From Crossiella cryophila (GTDB taxonomy: Bacteria > Actinomycetota > Actinomycetes > Mycobacteriales > Pseudonocardiaceae), in the NCBI RefSeq assembly GCF_014204915.1, contig NZ_JACHMH010000001.1:8519501-8583500 (forward strand): 64,000 nt of DNA, written 5' to 3'. The notes below the pieces were generated by a model. The model searched no databases and was not told the origin of the DNA. It worked only from the letters and a program-made list of their open reading frames with translations. The position numbers were made by a program, and so were the translations under genes. Within the stretch, counting starts at the first letter, position 1; the number at the start of each line of letters is the position of its first letter. Shown piece after piece: positions 27,601 to 35,046 of the stretch.

Positions 27601-29496
27601 CTGGGCCGCCAGGAGCAGGCCGTCCGCGAACTGCGGGCCGGGGCCAGTGCCCATCCGGACCGGATCTCGTTGCGGCTACAGGTGGTGTGGCTGGAACTGC
27701 ACCTGGGACGGTTCGCGGAGGCCCGCGCCGAACTGGACCGGATCACCGGACAGTTCGAGCCCACCGCGGAGATCATCCAGGACAAGGTCCGGTTGTTGTT
27801 CGTGCGCAAGCACTTCACCGAGGCCGCCGCCGAGGTCGAGGCCGGACTGGTCCGGTTCCCGGCCGACACCGGGCTGATGTTGTTGCAGGGCAACATCCTG
27901 GACGGGCAGAACCGGTACGCCGACGCACTGGACTGCTTCGACCGGATCCTGGTGCAGGACCCGCTCTCGGTCGGCGCCATCACCGCCAAGTCCGCCACCC
28001 TGCGCTCACTGGGCCGCTTCCGCGAGGCCCGGCAGCTCATGGAGACCGCGCTCGCGGACCGGCCCACCCAGCCCGAACTGCTCGCCGAACGCGGCTGGGT
28101 GCACCGCGACCAGGGCCGGTCCAGCCTGGCACGCAAGGACTTCAGCGCGTTGCTGGAACTGGCCGAGGACCCGGACGAGAAGCTGGACGCGTTGCGTGGA
28201 CTGGGCTGGGTGGCCTTCGCCGACGGTGATTTCGCCGAGGCGACGGCCCGTTTCCGGGCGGCGGCGCTGCTGGACCCCGAGGACGCCGCGGTCAAGGGCG
28301 GGCTGGCCTGGACGCTGGTGCGCGGCGGCGAACCGGAGCACGAGGAGGAGGCCGAGCGGCTCTGCCTGGACATCCTCAACCGCGATCCGGTCAACCTGCT
28401 CGCGCACACCTGCGCCGGGGTGCTCTACGCCCGCCAGCGCGACTATCCGCTGGCCGAGCACCACCTGCGCCGCACCATCACCCTGGACCCGTTCAGCGGC
28501 AGCTACGTCGACCTGGGCGCGTTGCTGGCCCAGCTGGAACGCTTCGGCGAGGCCGAGGAACTCTTCGACAAGGCACTGGCCCGCGATTTCTACGACGCGC
28601 AGGCACACGTGGAGCTGGGCAGCCTGCTGCTGCAACGGGATCAGGACGGCGCCGAACCGGGCGCGGACGCCAGGGCGGCCGCCCAGCACTTCCGGCAGGC
28701 CCTGCTGTGCGAACCCCGCAGCGGCGCCGCCGCCATCGGCCTGGCGCTCGCACTGGCCCGCTCCCCCGGCGACCTGGTCGCCGCCGAACGCGTGCTGCGC
28801 GACGCACTGGACCGCACCGACTGCGACTCACCGGCCTGGCAACTGCGGCTGACCCTGGCCCGGCTGCTGGTGGAGCGCGGCGACGCCACCCAGCGCCGCG
28901 AGTTCCACCTGGAGGCCCTCGCCCTGGCCCAGCAGGCCATCGGCGCGGCCGCCACCGAGGCCGAGCCCTATTTCGTGGCGGGCGTGGCCGCGTTCAAGAT
29001 CGGCGAGAACGGCACCGAGGTGCAGGCCCGCCCGGCGCACCGCCGCCGCGCGGTCCGCTTCCTGCGCCGCTGCCTGGAACGCGAACCGGGGCATGTGGAG
29101 GCACGCAGGCTGGTCGAGCTGGCCACGCACAGCCTCGCGGTGGCCCGCCGCAGCCTGGTCGGCAGCGCCGCGCTGGTGTCGGTGGCGACCAGTCTGCTGG
29201 TGGCGCTGTGGGTCGGCTTCTTCTTCACCGACAAGGTGAACACGGTCGTGCTCGCCACGCTCACCCCGGTGCTGACCGGCCTGATCGCACTCGGTTTTGT
29301 GCTGCCACTGCTGGTGAAGCTGAAACTGCCGGGAGGGGTGGAGGCGGACCTGGCGGCGAGCATGAACCAGCTCTCCGCCGGCCCGACCGGCGAGTTGAGC
29401 TACGGGCCGGGCCGCCTGGTCGGGCATCGCACCGAGGGCCGCCCGGACCGCTCGCTCAACGCCGGGCCACGCGGCGAACTGCCCCGGCTGGGCTGA
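24694..29496 (+). CDS. Giant tetratricopeptide-repeat protein with C-terminal membrane anchor
   Basis: A 1600-residue protein made almost wholly of TPR-like helical hairpins from about residue 15 to 1450. Recurring patterns are EAEALLR, AVEL..ELAWTLEQL and ALDCFDRILVQDP; by eye roughly 40 repeats. There is no signal peptide. Two TM helices follow (about 1488-1512, VGSAALVSVATSLLVALWVGF; about 1518-1546, LATLTPVLTGLIALGFVLPLL) and a 50-residue tail. The repeats would therefore sit in the cytoplasm as a superhelical scaffold tethered to the membrane. The start is GTG 24694 (or GTG 24700). The 3' end overlaps the convergent membrane gene by 41 bases. No enzymatic domain is seen, and the partner proteins are unknown. 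Confidence 0.85.
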   Translation: MAVGWDRIQDEARELLGEGARTRLARLVRRELRHSPEDPDLHVQLGRIALERGQLDQADQHFHRAAELAPDDPRPHGWLVAVLNWRNQYEQALATVAVARARWPADAGLRAAQARLHYALGDYPAALAVTEPVPFTAARAEDAVEWRLAALRCLHRHPEAEALAREFLAESPDAVDVHDELIRSLRGQGRHAEAVAAASALHERFPRRITAILTHADTLQTAGDPAAVVRLLTPAVRARPHLSALRHALGSAYTQVLEHTAAAAEFAVVVRLNPGKAAGWWLWASALRLADRLPEADAVLAEAARRLPHEADIRTEQAELVEARQDAAAALPIAESALDLDPADLWTPRLVARLRRESGSPAEAETLLRGLIANRPYDNENVRALGWHLRQEDRVEEAIALYRSALDRIPANAEVALALGSLLRTLDRAGEAVTVLRQCLTHRPRHGELWQDLGRSQEIQGDHEAAETAYRTATELIPTDAEGWYARVGHLMTRGRLAEASSLLDTALALRPDAEALHRRRVALLQDTASDESVEAALRAAIARFPDSTSLPLDLVRHLNWGRRFTTALSEVDSRLATDPADEDLLYWRIQLLFQLNRRTEARAAAEAAHLALPESARLSFLNAWSLIEVDQEVAAEAALAAAHAAHPTDRVILRGLVRCLRRLNRVAETEPLLRTALAKEPDAVELQVELAWTLEQLFRFSDAIQACDQVLVLDAGHNEAFGAGIRLRYQVGRAEEADRLVAAEVSRRPWDSGLWQEISSARLSARRLAEAVTAAQNAVDRAPGDPTLWLLLTETLLESGRVAEAAQIAAEAVVLHPRNPPLRHRQARVAKVQGRAAEAEALLRASVADLPEVTSVGHDLVNHLRGRHRHEEALALLAGLGERDPGNQRVHWHRIRTLRAARRFAEARLAADAALALFPWSTDLRVQHARILVREGRIEAALAEYTAIGQVDPVSPGALSGRLDCLGWLGRQEQAVRELRAGASAHPDRISLRLQVVWLELHLGRFAEARAELDRITGQFEPTAEIIQDKVRLLFVRKHFTEAAAEVEAGLVRFPADTGLMLLQGNILDGQNRYADALDCFDRILVQDPLSVGAITAKSATLRSLGRFREARQLMETALADRPTQPELLAERGWVHRDQGRSSLARKDFSALLELAEDPDEKLDALRGLGWVAFADGDFAEATARFRAAALLDPEDAAVKGGLAWTLVRGGEPEHEEEAERLCLDILNRDPVNLLAHTCAGVLYARQRDYPLAEHHLRRTITLDPFSGSYVDLGALLAQLERFGEAEELFDKALARDFYDAQAHVELGSLLLQRDQDGAEPGADARAAAQHFRQALLCEPRSGAAAIGLALALARSPGDLVAAERVLRDALDRTDCDSPAWQLRLTLARLLVERGDATQRREFHLEALALAQQAIGAAATEAEPYFVAGVAAFKIGENGTEVQARPAHRRRAVRFLRRCLEREPGHVEARRLVELATHSLAVARRSLVGSAALVSVATSLLVALWVGFFFTDKVNTVVLATLTPVLTGLIALGFVLPLLVKLKLPGGVEADLAASMNQLSAGPTGELSYGPGRLVGHRTEGRPDRSLNAGPRGELPRLG

Positions 29497-30406
29497 ACCA
29501 GGCCACCGCGCCCAGCACGATCGAGACCGCCAGCGCCGCGACCGCGTGCGGCGCCGTCGGACCGAAGGCGAAGGCCAGCTGGGTCACGCCATGCGCGAAG
29601 GCCACCAGCAACGCCAGCCAGCTGCCCGCGAGCAGCGCCCACGGCCGGTTCCTGGCCAGCAGCACCGCGGCCACGGTCACCCCGGCGGCCAGTCCCCAGA
29701 CCACCACGGATTCGAAGGCACTCGGCAACATCCACAGGATCTGCGCCTGCCCCAGCAGCACCACCATGGTCACCGGCAACGCGAGCAACCAGCGGCTCGG
29801 CCGCCCCGGCACCGCCAGCGGTCCACGCCACCAGACCAACACCGCCACGGCCAGCGTGCCGAACGTGAGCAGCCGCCCCGCCCAGGCCATCCCGTACGGA
29901 TTGTTGATCACCTGGAGCACCAGCGGCACCGCCGCCAGCACCACCGCCAAGGGCGCGGCGTACCGGCGCCGGTACAACAGGCCGTACAGCACCGCCAGCC
30001 ACCCCAACGCGAACACCAGGTCCTGCCCGACCTGGCCGGCCAGCTCACCGCCCAGGTCGAAGGTCAGCGGCACATCACTCATCGGCGCGGGCGTCCACGC
30101 CTGCCCCAGGTACAACACCATGGACAGCACACCCATCAACGCCCCGACGAGCGCCAGCCCCGCCTGCGCCAGCACCAGCATCGCCACCAGCGCCGCCGCG
30201 GCGGGCCCCGTCACCGGGGTCACCACCCGCAGTTTCAGCGCCAGCGCGAGCACCGCCAACCGCTCCCGAATGGGCAGCACGCCACGCTCGTCCACGGTGT
30301 CGGCCAACGTGCTGACCAGGTCCTCCCCATGCGCCGCCCGGTAATCGGCAGGCAACACCCGAACCAGCCGACGACAGCTGTCCGCAACCGACTCCCCGAT
30401 GTTCAC
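29456..30406 (-). CDS. Multi-pass membrane protein paired with a PadR regulator
   Basis: A 316-residue protein. A cytoplasmic N-terminal segment (RRLVRVLPADYRAAHGEDLVSTLADTVDERG) is typical of actinobacterial membrane proteins encoded after PadR regulators. About seven or eight hydrophobic segments follow. GTG 30406 is preceded by GGGGAGG and overlaps the padR stop (GTGA), so the two are translationally coupled. Function unknown; such pairs often answer membrane stress or drugs, which is inference from other PadR systems. Confidence 0.78.
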   Translation of the reverse strand: MNIGESVADSCRRLVRVLPADYRAAHGEDLVSTLADTVDERGVLPIRERLAVLALALKLRVVTPVTGPAAAALVAMLVLAQAGLALVGALMGVLSMVLYLGQAWTPAPMSDVPLTFDLGGELAGQVGQDLVFALGWLAVLYGLLYRRRYAAPLAVVLAAVPLVLQVINNPYGMAWAGRLLTFGTLAVAVLVWWRGPLAVPGRPSRWLLALPVTMVVLLGQAQILWMLPSAFESVVVWGLAAGVTVAAVLLARNRPWALLAGSWLALLVAFAHGVTQLAFAFGPTAPHAVAALAVSIVLGAVAWFSPAGAVRRVARR

Positions 30407-30747
30407 GCCAGCCTCCCCGTAGCCCGGAACAACCGCCGCCGCACCAACCGCTGCTTGGCCAGCTTCGCCCCCTCGGCCATCCGCTCGGCCGCGGCCCGCA
30501 CCACCTCGGCCCCCTCGTCGGTGAGCCGGTAGTAGCGCCGGAGCCGGGAGTTCTCGACCTCTTCCCGGTCGAGCGCGACCAGACCCTGCTTGGCGAGGCG
30601 GTCCAGGAGTCCGTAGAGGGTGCCGGCGGCGAGCTGGACCCGGTCTCCGGAGAGTTCCTTGACCTCCTGGATGAGGCCGTAGCCGTGCCGGGGTTCGTCG
30701 GCCAGGGCGGTGAGCACGAGAAACGCCTGCTCGGAAAGACTCTCCAT
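30403..30747 (-). CDS. PadR-family transcriptional regulator
   Basis: A 114-residue winged-helix regulator: SEQAFLVLTALADEPRHGYGLIQEV, then LAAGTLYGLLDRLAKQGLV and RRYYRLTDEGAEVV, the canonical PadR DNA-binding domain, with a short C-terminal helix (PadR-s1 type). The start is ATG 30747; a longer in-frame reading to 30795 would run through the promoter. It is coupled to the membrane protein at 29456 and probably represses its own operon through the AT-rich sites just upstream. Confidence 0.92.
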   Translation of the reverse strand: MESLSEQAFLVLTALADEPRHGYGLIQEVKELSGDRVQLAAGTLYGLLDRLAKQGLVALDREEVENSRLRRYYRLTDEGAEVVRAAAERMAEGAKLAKQRLVRRRLFRATGRLA

Positions 30748-30790
30748 GGAGCTGAATATACAGTGCCACGATATATACGCCAACCAGTTA
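30748..30790 (-). promoter_or_regulatory. padR promoter with two AT-rich operator-like sites
   Basis: Read on the minus strand, the sequence upstream of ATG 30747 holds GTATATATCG (30778-30769) and GTATATTC (30762-30755), two GTATAT half-sites about 16 bases apart. PadR proteins commonly bind AT-rich repeats overlapping their own promoter. The first site matches the recurring CGATATAT word described in the findings. Assignment is by position. Confidence 0.45.
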
Positions 30791-30810
30791 TCCACAGGCC
30801 GCGGGGATCG

Positions 30811-31020
30811 CGCGGGGTTGACGCCCCGTGGGGCGGAGGGGTGAAACCCCCACGACGAGGGTTCTCGCGTGTTCTCCGTACGGCCTGGAGCTTGCTGACC
30901 GCGCCCCGAGGAGCGGCCCCTGCAACCCGCCGCCGCCCTAGCCTCCCCAACGTGACGGGGGCCGCTCCTCGGGGTGTGGTTGGCTTGCGGAAGGCCGTGC
31001 GGAGAACACGCGAGCCCTCG
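30811..31020. repeat. Long nested inverted repeat in the padR/beta-propeller intergenic region
   Basis: A long hairpin-forming element. Its outer arms are 30856-30885 and 30993-31020, about 28 bp with a two-base bulge and one mismatch (CTCGCGTGTTCTCCG paired with its complement). Its inner arms are perfect over 17 bp: CCCCGAGGAGCGGCCCC (30904-30920) with 30958-30974. Two small hairpins precede it: GGGG-TTGACG-CCCC (30814-30827) and GGGG-TGAAA-CCCC (30838-30850). The second lies in the context GCGGAGGG, identical to the central hairpin of the 22-bp arrays further on. No open reading frame here looks coding. Confidence 0.65.
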
Positions 31021-31176
31021 GAGCCACGCTGGGTCTTGAGTCGGCAGCCCAAACCCATGCCCCGCAACCTGCTTGCCCGGCTCTTGACTTGCCCTCCCCC
31101 TCCGGTGGTCTGCCCGGCCGGCGAGGCCATCTTTTCCGCTCTTGATCTTTGCGCTTGTGGCCTCTGTTGCTGAGGT

Positions 31177-31630
31177 ACACGAGCGACAGTCAAGAGCGTC
31201 CTCGCCGGACGGGCAGAAATCAAAGGATGGGGGGGAAAGTCAAGAACAAGGGCAGAGAAGAAGAGCAGTGCTCGTACGGTTCCCCCATCCCCGTCAGCCC
31301 TCCGATACCAAACCACATCCCGGGCACGCAGACCGTTGCGGTTGAGAGGCTAGGGCGGCGGCAGGTTGCGGTCTGCGCACCCGGGATGTGGTGTGTCCTC
31401 TCCAGGCTGACGGGGATGGGGGAACCGCTCGGGGAGTGTTGAAAAGCCACCCCGACTGCCCGTCCTCGGGCTTCGCCCGGTCGCAGTGCCTATGGCGTAC
31501 AAGAACGGCCAACACTGGGTACGACAACGGCCAACACGCGCGGAGGGTTGAAACCCTCGTCGGCGTGTTGGCCGTTCTGGGACGGGGTGTTGGCCGTTGT
31601 TGTACGGGGTGTTGGCCGTTGTGGGTGGGT
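31177..31630. repeat. Composite structured repeat, copy 1 (hairpin plus inverted 22-bp array)
   Basis: Shares order, orientation and sequence with 53048-53637. Module 1 (31177-31440) contains a 149-nt hairpin at 31278-31426. Its stem 1 is 31278-31299 with 31405-31426 (22 bp perfect), stem 2 is 31312-31324 with 31380-31392, and stem 3 is 31328-31334 with 31370-31376. Then comes a short CGGGC-TTC-GCCCG hairpin (31467-31479). Module 2 is an array of 22-bp units beginning GTGTTGGCCGTT: two inverted units (31494-31537), a 27-nt spacer with GAGGGTT-GA-AACCCTC (31543-31558), and three direct units (31565-31630). The last unit ends at the stop codon of the beta-propeller gene. No coding potential is believed. 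Confidence 0.85.
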
Positions 31631-33600
31631 TAGGTGAAGGGGAGCCAGGATTGGTCGGTGAGGGTGGTGAGGTCTTGGCGTTTTACGCCGGCTGAGGAGA
31701 TTGTCCAGAGGGAGTCTGCTGCTACCAGGGAGCGGCGGACTGTGGCGTCGGAGCCTGCTGAGCGGTCTTGGGGGTGGGCGACCTGGCCTAGTTGGGTGAC
31801 GTTGCCGTCGGTGATTTTCAGGATCAGGGCGCCGCCAGCGGGGGGCATTGAGCGGTCGCCTCGGGGGGCTGTCCAGCCTCGGTTCACGGGGAGGACGAGG
31901 AGGCCGGTTTGTTGCCAGTACAGGAAGGCGTGGGGGTCGAACTCGGCTTCGGAGAAGGCGCCGGGGAGGTGGTGCTGGGCCAGGCGGCGGGGGTTGGACT
32001 GGTCGGAGACGTCGAAGAGGGAGACCTGGGTGCCGAGGACCCGGCCCTGGTCGCTGGCTTCCTGGCCTACGCCGATGAGTTTGCCTGGGCCTGCCAGGTG
32101 CAGGTAGGCGGAGTAGCCGGTGATCTTGAGTTCGCCTGCGGCGCGGGGGCGTCTGGGGTCGCGCAGGTCCACTGTGTACAGGGGGTCGGTTTGGCGGAAG
32201 GTGACCACGTAGGCGGTGTCGCCGTAGAAGCGGACGGCGTAGATGCGTTCGCCCTTGCCAAGGCCGTCGAGTTTGCCGATCTCGGTGAGTTTGTCGCCCT
32301 GGCGGGACAGCACGGTGACGGCGCTCTGGGAGTCGGGGACCTGGCGGGGCTGGGCGCCGCCGCGGTTCGTGGTGGTGGCGATGCGCAGGTTTCCGTTGTG
32401 TTCGGAGAGGGAGTACTGGTTGAGCAGGGCTCCTGGGACCGCGCCGGAGGCCAGGTATTTCGGTGGGGCGGAGCCGTCGATGCTGAACTGGTGTACCTGG
32501 GTGCGGGGCTGGGGTTCGGGGGCGACCTCGGCGCCGCCGCGCAGTGGCACCGCTCGGGGCCACTGGTCGTCGGCCACGTAGAGGCTTTTCTCGTTGCCGT
32601 AGACGGTGTTTCCGTCGGCGGCCACGGTTACCGGGTCGCCGTTGCCCAGGGCCTTGTCCAGGGGCAGGGTCAGTACGGTGAGCATGGAGGCGCCGCTGAA
32701 CTTGGCGGGGTGGTTCACCCGGGCGCAGTCGACGAGTTGGCCCTCGCTCTTGCCGGACTCGCTGTCCAGGCGGTAGCGGGGCAGCCAGTCGCCGATGGCG
32801 GAGTCGCGGACGATGTCCTGGTTGCGGCGCAACGCCTGTTCGGCGTTGAGGGTGCCGTCGGGGTAGGCGAACTTCAGTTTCGGCATGGACCGGATGACCA
32901 CCCTGGCCACGCCGCCGACCTGCCGGGAGTCCACATAGGACCCGTCGACGTCCAGGCTGCCCAACGTCTTCGGCGCGCCGGACAGGTCGACCAGCACCAG
33001 CTTGGCCGAGCCGGATGGCCAGTCGCCCGGCGGGTGTGAGCGGGGTTCGGCGTGGCTGACGCCGGAGGTCAGCACCAGGGCGCGGTCGCCGTGGGTGAGC
33101 AGCTGGGTGGCCGGGCCGCCGGGGAGTTCCAGCACCCCGGTGGCCTTGTTGGTGGCCAGGTCGATGACCCGGAGTTTGCCGTCGACGATGGAGACCAGGC
33201 GTTTGCCGTCGCTCTTGACCAGGTCCGGCTCGTCGGCGCCCGCCTCGTGCCGGTTGGTGGTGGAGTGGCCCTGGTCGGGGGCCTTGCTCTCGATGCTGCG
33301 GTCGCCTGCCGCGCCGGGGGTGTTCAGCTCGGCGCCGGTGCGCGCGTCGATGGACGGCCTGCCGTGCTGGGCGAAGCCGTAGGCGCTGACCACGGGGGCC
33401 GCGGCCTGCCGGAAACCCGCCAGCGCGGCGGGGCAGGAGTCGTAGGCGACCAGGCGGACCGCGGCGTCGGTGACCGGTGGTGGTTCGGACTGGGCCAGTG
33501 GGCCCGCCGCGGACACCGCGCCACCGGCCACCAGCCCGGCCACCACCGCGGTCACACCCGCGCGCACCCAACCCGTTCCCGCTCCGCCTGACTGCCTCAT
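31630..33600 (-). CDS. Secreted beta-propeller-domain protein (COG4880 type)
   Basis: A 656-residue exported protein: an N-terminal signal or anchor (about residues 10-32, WVRAGVTAVVAGLVAGGAVSAAG), then a region with VAYDSCPAALAGFRQAA, and a long C-terminal beta-propeller. In the propeller, blades are signalled by repeats such as DEPDLVKSDGKRLVSIVDGKLRVIDL, ERIYAVRFYGDTAYVVTFRQTDPLYTVDLRDP and SLFDVSDQSNPRRLA. This matches the family of secreted proteins with propellers distantly related to WD40. ATG 33600 overlaps the permease stop (ATGA), so the two are translationally coupled. Role unknown; possibly extracellular binding. The stop abuts a repeat array. Confidence 0.85.
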   Translation of the reverse strand: MRQSGGAGTGWVRAGVTAVVAGLVAGGAVSAAGPLAQSEPPPVTDAAVRLVAYDSCPAALAGFRQAAAPVVSAYGFAQHGRPSIDARTGAELNTPGAAGDRSIESKAPDQGHSTTNRHEAGADEPDLVKSDGKRLVSIVDGKLRVIDLATNKATGVLELPGGPATQLLTHGDRALVLTSGVSHAEPRSHPPGDWPSGSAKLVLVDLSGAPKTLGSLDVDGSYVDSRQVGGVARVVIRSMPKLKFAYPDGTLNAEQALRRNQDIVRDSAIGDWLPRYRLDSESGKSEGQLVDCARVNHPAKFSGASMLTVLTLPLDKALGNGDPVTVAADGNTVYGNEKSLYVADDQWPRAVPLRGGAEVAPEPQPRTQVHQFSIDGSAPPKYLASGAVPGALLNQYSLSEHNGNLRIATTTNRGGAQPRQVPDSQSAVTVLSRQGDKLTEIGKLDGLGKGERIYAVRFYGDTAYVVTFRQTDPLYTVDLRDPRRPRAAGELKITGYSAYLHLAGPGKLIGVGQEASDQGRVLGTQVSLFDVSDQSNPRRLAQHHLPGAFSEAEFDPHAFLYWQQTGLLVLPVNRGWTAPRGDRSMPPAGGALILKITDGNVTQLGQVAHPQDRSAGSDATVRRSLVAADSLWTISSAGVKRQDLTTLTDQSWLPFT

Positions 33601-35000
33601 GTCCTCTGGACGGAGGACACCCCACTTCGCGTTGCCTGGCGGCGGGAGAAAACCAGGTACAACGCCGCGGGCACGGTCAGCCCGAGCAGCCAGGCGATGT
33701 CCGCGCCACCCAGCAGCGGGGCCAGGAAGCCGGTGAACACGCCGGGCACGTTGGCGAACGGGATCTGCACCAGCACCCCCACCGCGTATGCCATGAGCGC
33801 CGATATACCCCACCGGCCGTATATACCGTCGGGGTCGTAGATCGCGGCCAGGTCGTAGCGCTCCTTGCGCACCGCGTAGAAGTCGATCAGGTTGATCGCG
33901 CTCCACGGGGTGAGGAAGTAGAGCAGGAACTCCAGGAACAGCACGAAGTTCTTCAGGAACTCACCGCGGCCGAGGATGGCGATGACCGCGCCGAGCACTG
34001 CGATCGCGGCCACGTAACCGATCCGCACCGCGGGGGAGAGCGCGGCGCGGCGGGTGAAGGCGGTGAACGTGGTGGCCACCGACATGTACCCGCCGTAGAT
34101 GTTGAGCACGTTCACGGTGAACTTGCCCAGCGCGATGGACAGCAGCAGCGGCACCACCAGCCCGGCGTGCCCGAGCCCGACCAGGTAGGCGACCTCCTTG
34201 CCCTTGAAGGCGTTCCCGGCCACCGCGTAGGCCAGCGCGCCGAAGGACATCGCCCACACCGCGCCGAGCACGGTGCCGCCGTAGGTCCACCAGAAGGTGG
34301 CCCGCACCGAGGTGGCCGAGGGCAGGTAGCGGGAGGTGTCGGCGACATAGGGCCCGAAGGTGAGCTGCCAGGACGCGGTGAGGGAGAGCGCGAGCAGGAA
34401 CTTGGGGAAGTCCAGCCGCGGGGCGGCCAGCACCGCGCCCAGGTCCTGGGTGGTGATCAACCGGATGGAGAGGTAGACGAAGACCACCACCGACAGCGCG
34501 GAGGCCACCCAGCCGAAGCGGTGGATCAACCGGTAGCCGATCACCGCGAACACCCCGGACAGCACCGCGTACAGCACGATGCTGACATCGATCGGCAGCC
34601 CGCTGATCCCGGAGATCGCCTGTCCGCCAAGGACATTGCCGCTGGCGAAGAAGCCGAGGTACATGATCACCACGAGCACCAGCGGCAGCACCGCGCCGTA
34701 CACGCCGAACTGCGCCCGGCTCTGGATCATCTGCGGCACCCCGAGCTTGGGCCCCTGCGCGGCGTGCAGTGCCATCGGCACCCCGCCCAGCACGTTGCCC
34801 AGCGCGATCGCGACCAGTCCCCACACCGGGTGCAGCCCGCTGAGCAGGGTGAGCGCGCCGGTGACCGCCGCGGTGACCTGCATGTTGGCCGCGAACCACA
34901 GCGTGAACAGGCTGCGCGGCCTGCCGTGCCGCTCGGCCTCGGGCACCGGGTCGATGGACCGCGCCTCGATCGTGGCCGCGGCTCGCACGCTCTCCGTCAT
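33597..35000 (-). CDS. NCS1-family nucleobase/cation symporter (cytosine-permease type)
   Basis: A 467-residue, 12-TM transporter. Family motifs are LFTLWFAANMQVTAAVTGAL (TM1), GVPMALHAAQGPKLGVPQMIQSRAQFGVYG (the NCS1 signature around residues 75-105) and LTPWSAINLIDFYAVRKERYD (about 365). Expected to import a nucleobase or related heterocycle with H+ or Na+. GGAGG lies five bases before ATG 35000. Two ATATA words around 33801-33827 introduce rare ATA codons (DGIYGRWGIS), unlike the rest of the gene. It is coupled to the propeller gene downstream. Confidence 0.9.
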   Translation of the reverse strand: MTESVRAAATIEARSIDPVPEAERHGRPRSLFTLWFAANMQVTAAVTGALTLLSGLHPVWGLVAIALGNVLGGVPMALHAAQGPKLGVPQMIQSRAQFGVYGAVLPLVLVVIMYLGFFASGNVLGGQAISGISGLPIDVSIVLYAVLSGVFAVIGYRLIHRFGWVASALSVVVFVYLSIRLITTQDLGAVLAAPRLDFPKFLLALSLTASWQLTFGPYVADTSRYLPSATSVRATFWWTYGGTVLGAVWAMSFGALAYAVAGNAFKGKEVAYLVGLGHAGLVVPLLLSIALGKFTVNVLNIYGGYMSVATTFTAFTRRAALSPAVRIGYVAAIAVLGAVIAILGRGEFLKNFVLFLEFLLYFLTPWSAINLIDFYAVRKERYDLAAIYDPDGIYGRWGISALMAYAVGVLVQIPFANVPGVFTGFLAPLLGGADIAWLLGLTVPAALYLVFSRRQATRSGVSSVQRT

Positions 35001-35046
35001 CCACACCTCCGACGTCTGAACCCGGGAACACCCTATGCTCGGACGC

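Noticed and set aside
31467-31479. Canonical cUUCGg tetraloop hairpin
   Set aside because: The base after TTCG is C, not G, so it is a CGGGC/GCCCG stem with a three-base loop.
31494-31630. CRISPR-like array
   Set aside because: Units are contiguous 22-bp tandems without unique spacers, and they invert about a central hairpin; no cas gene is near.
30685-31633. Several open frames across the structured repeats, including Cys/Trp-rich peptides
   Set aside because: They are translations of the 22-bp units and hairpins, differ between copies, and have no ribosome binding sites.
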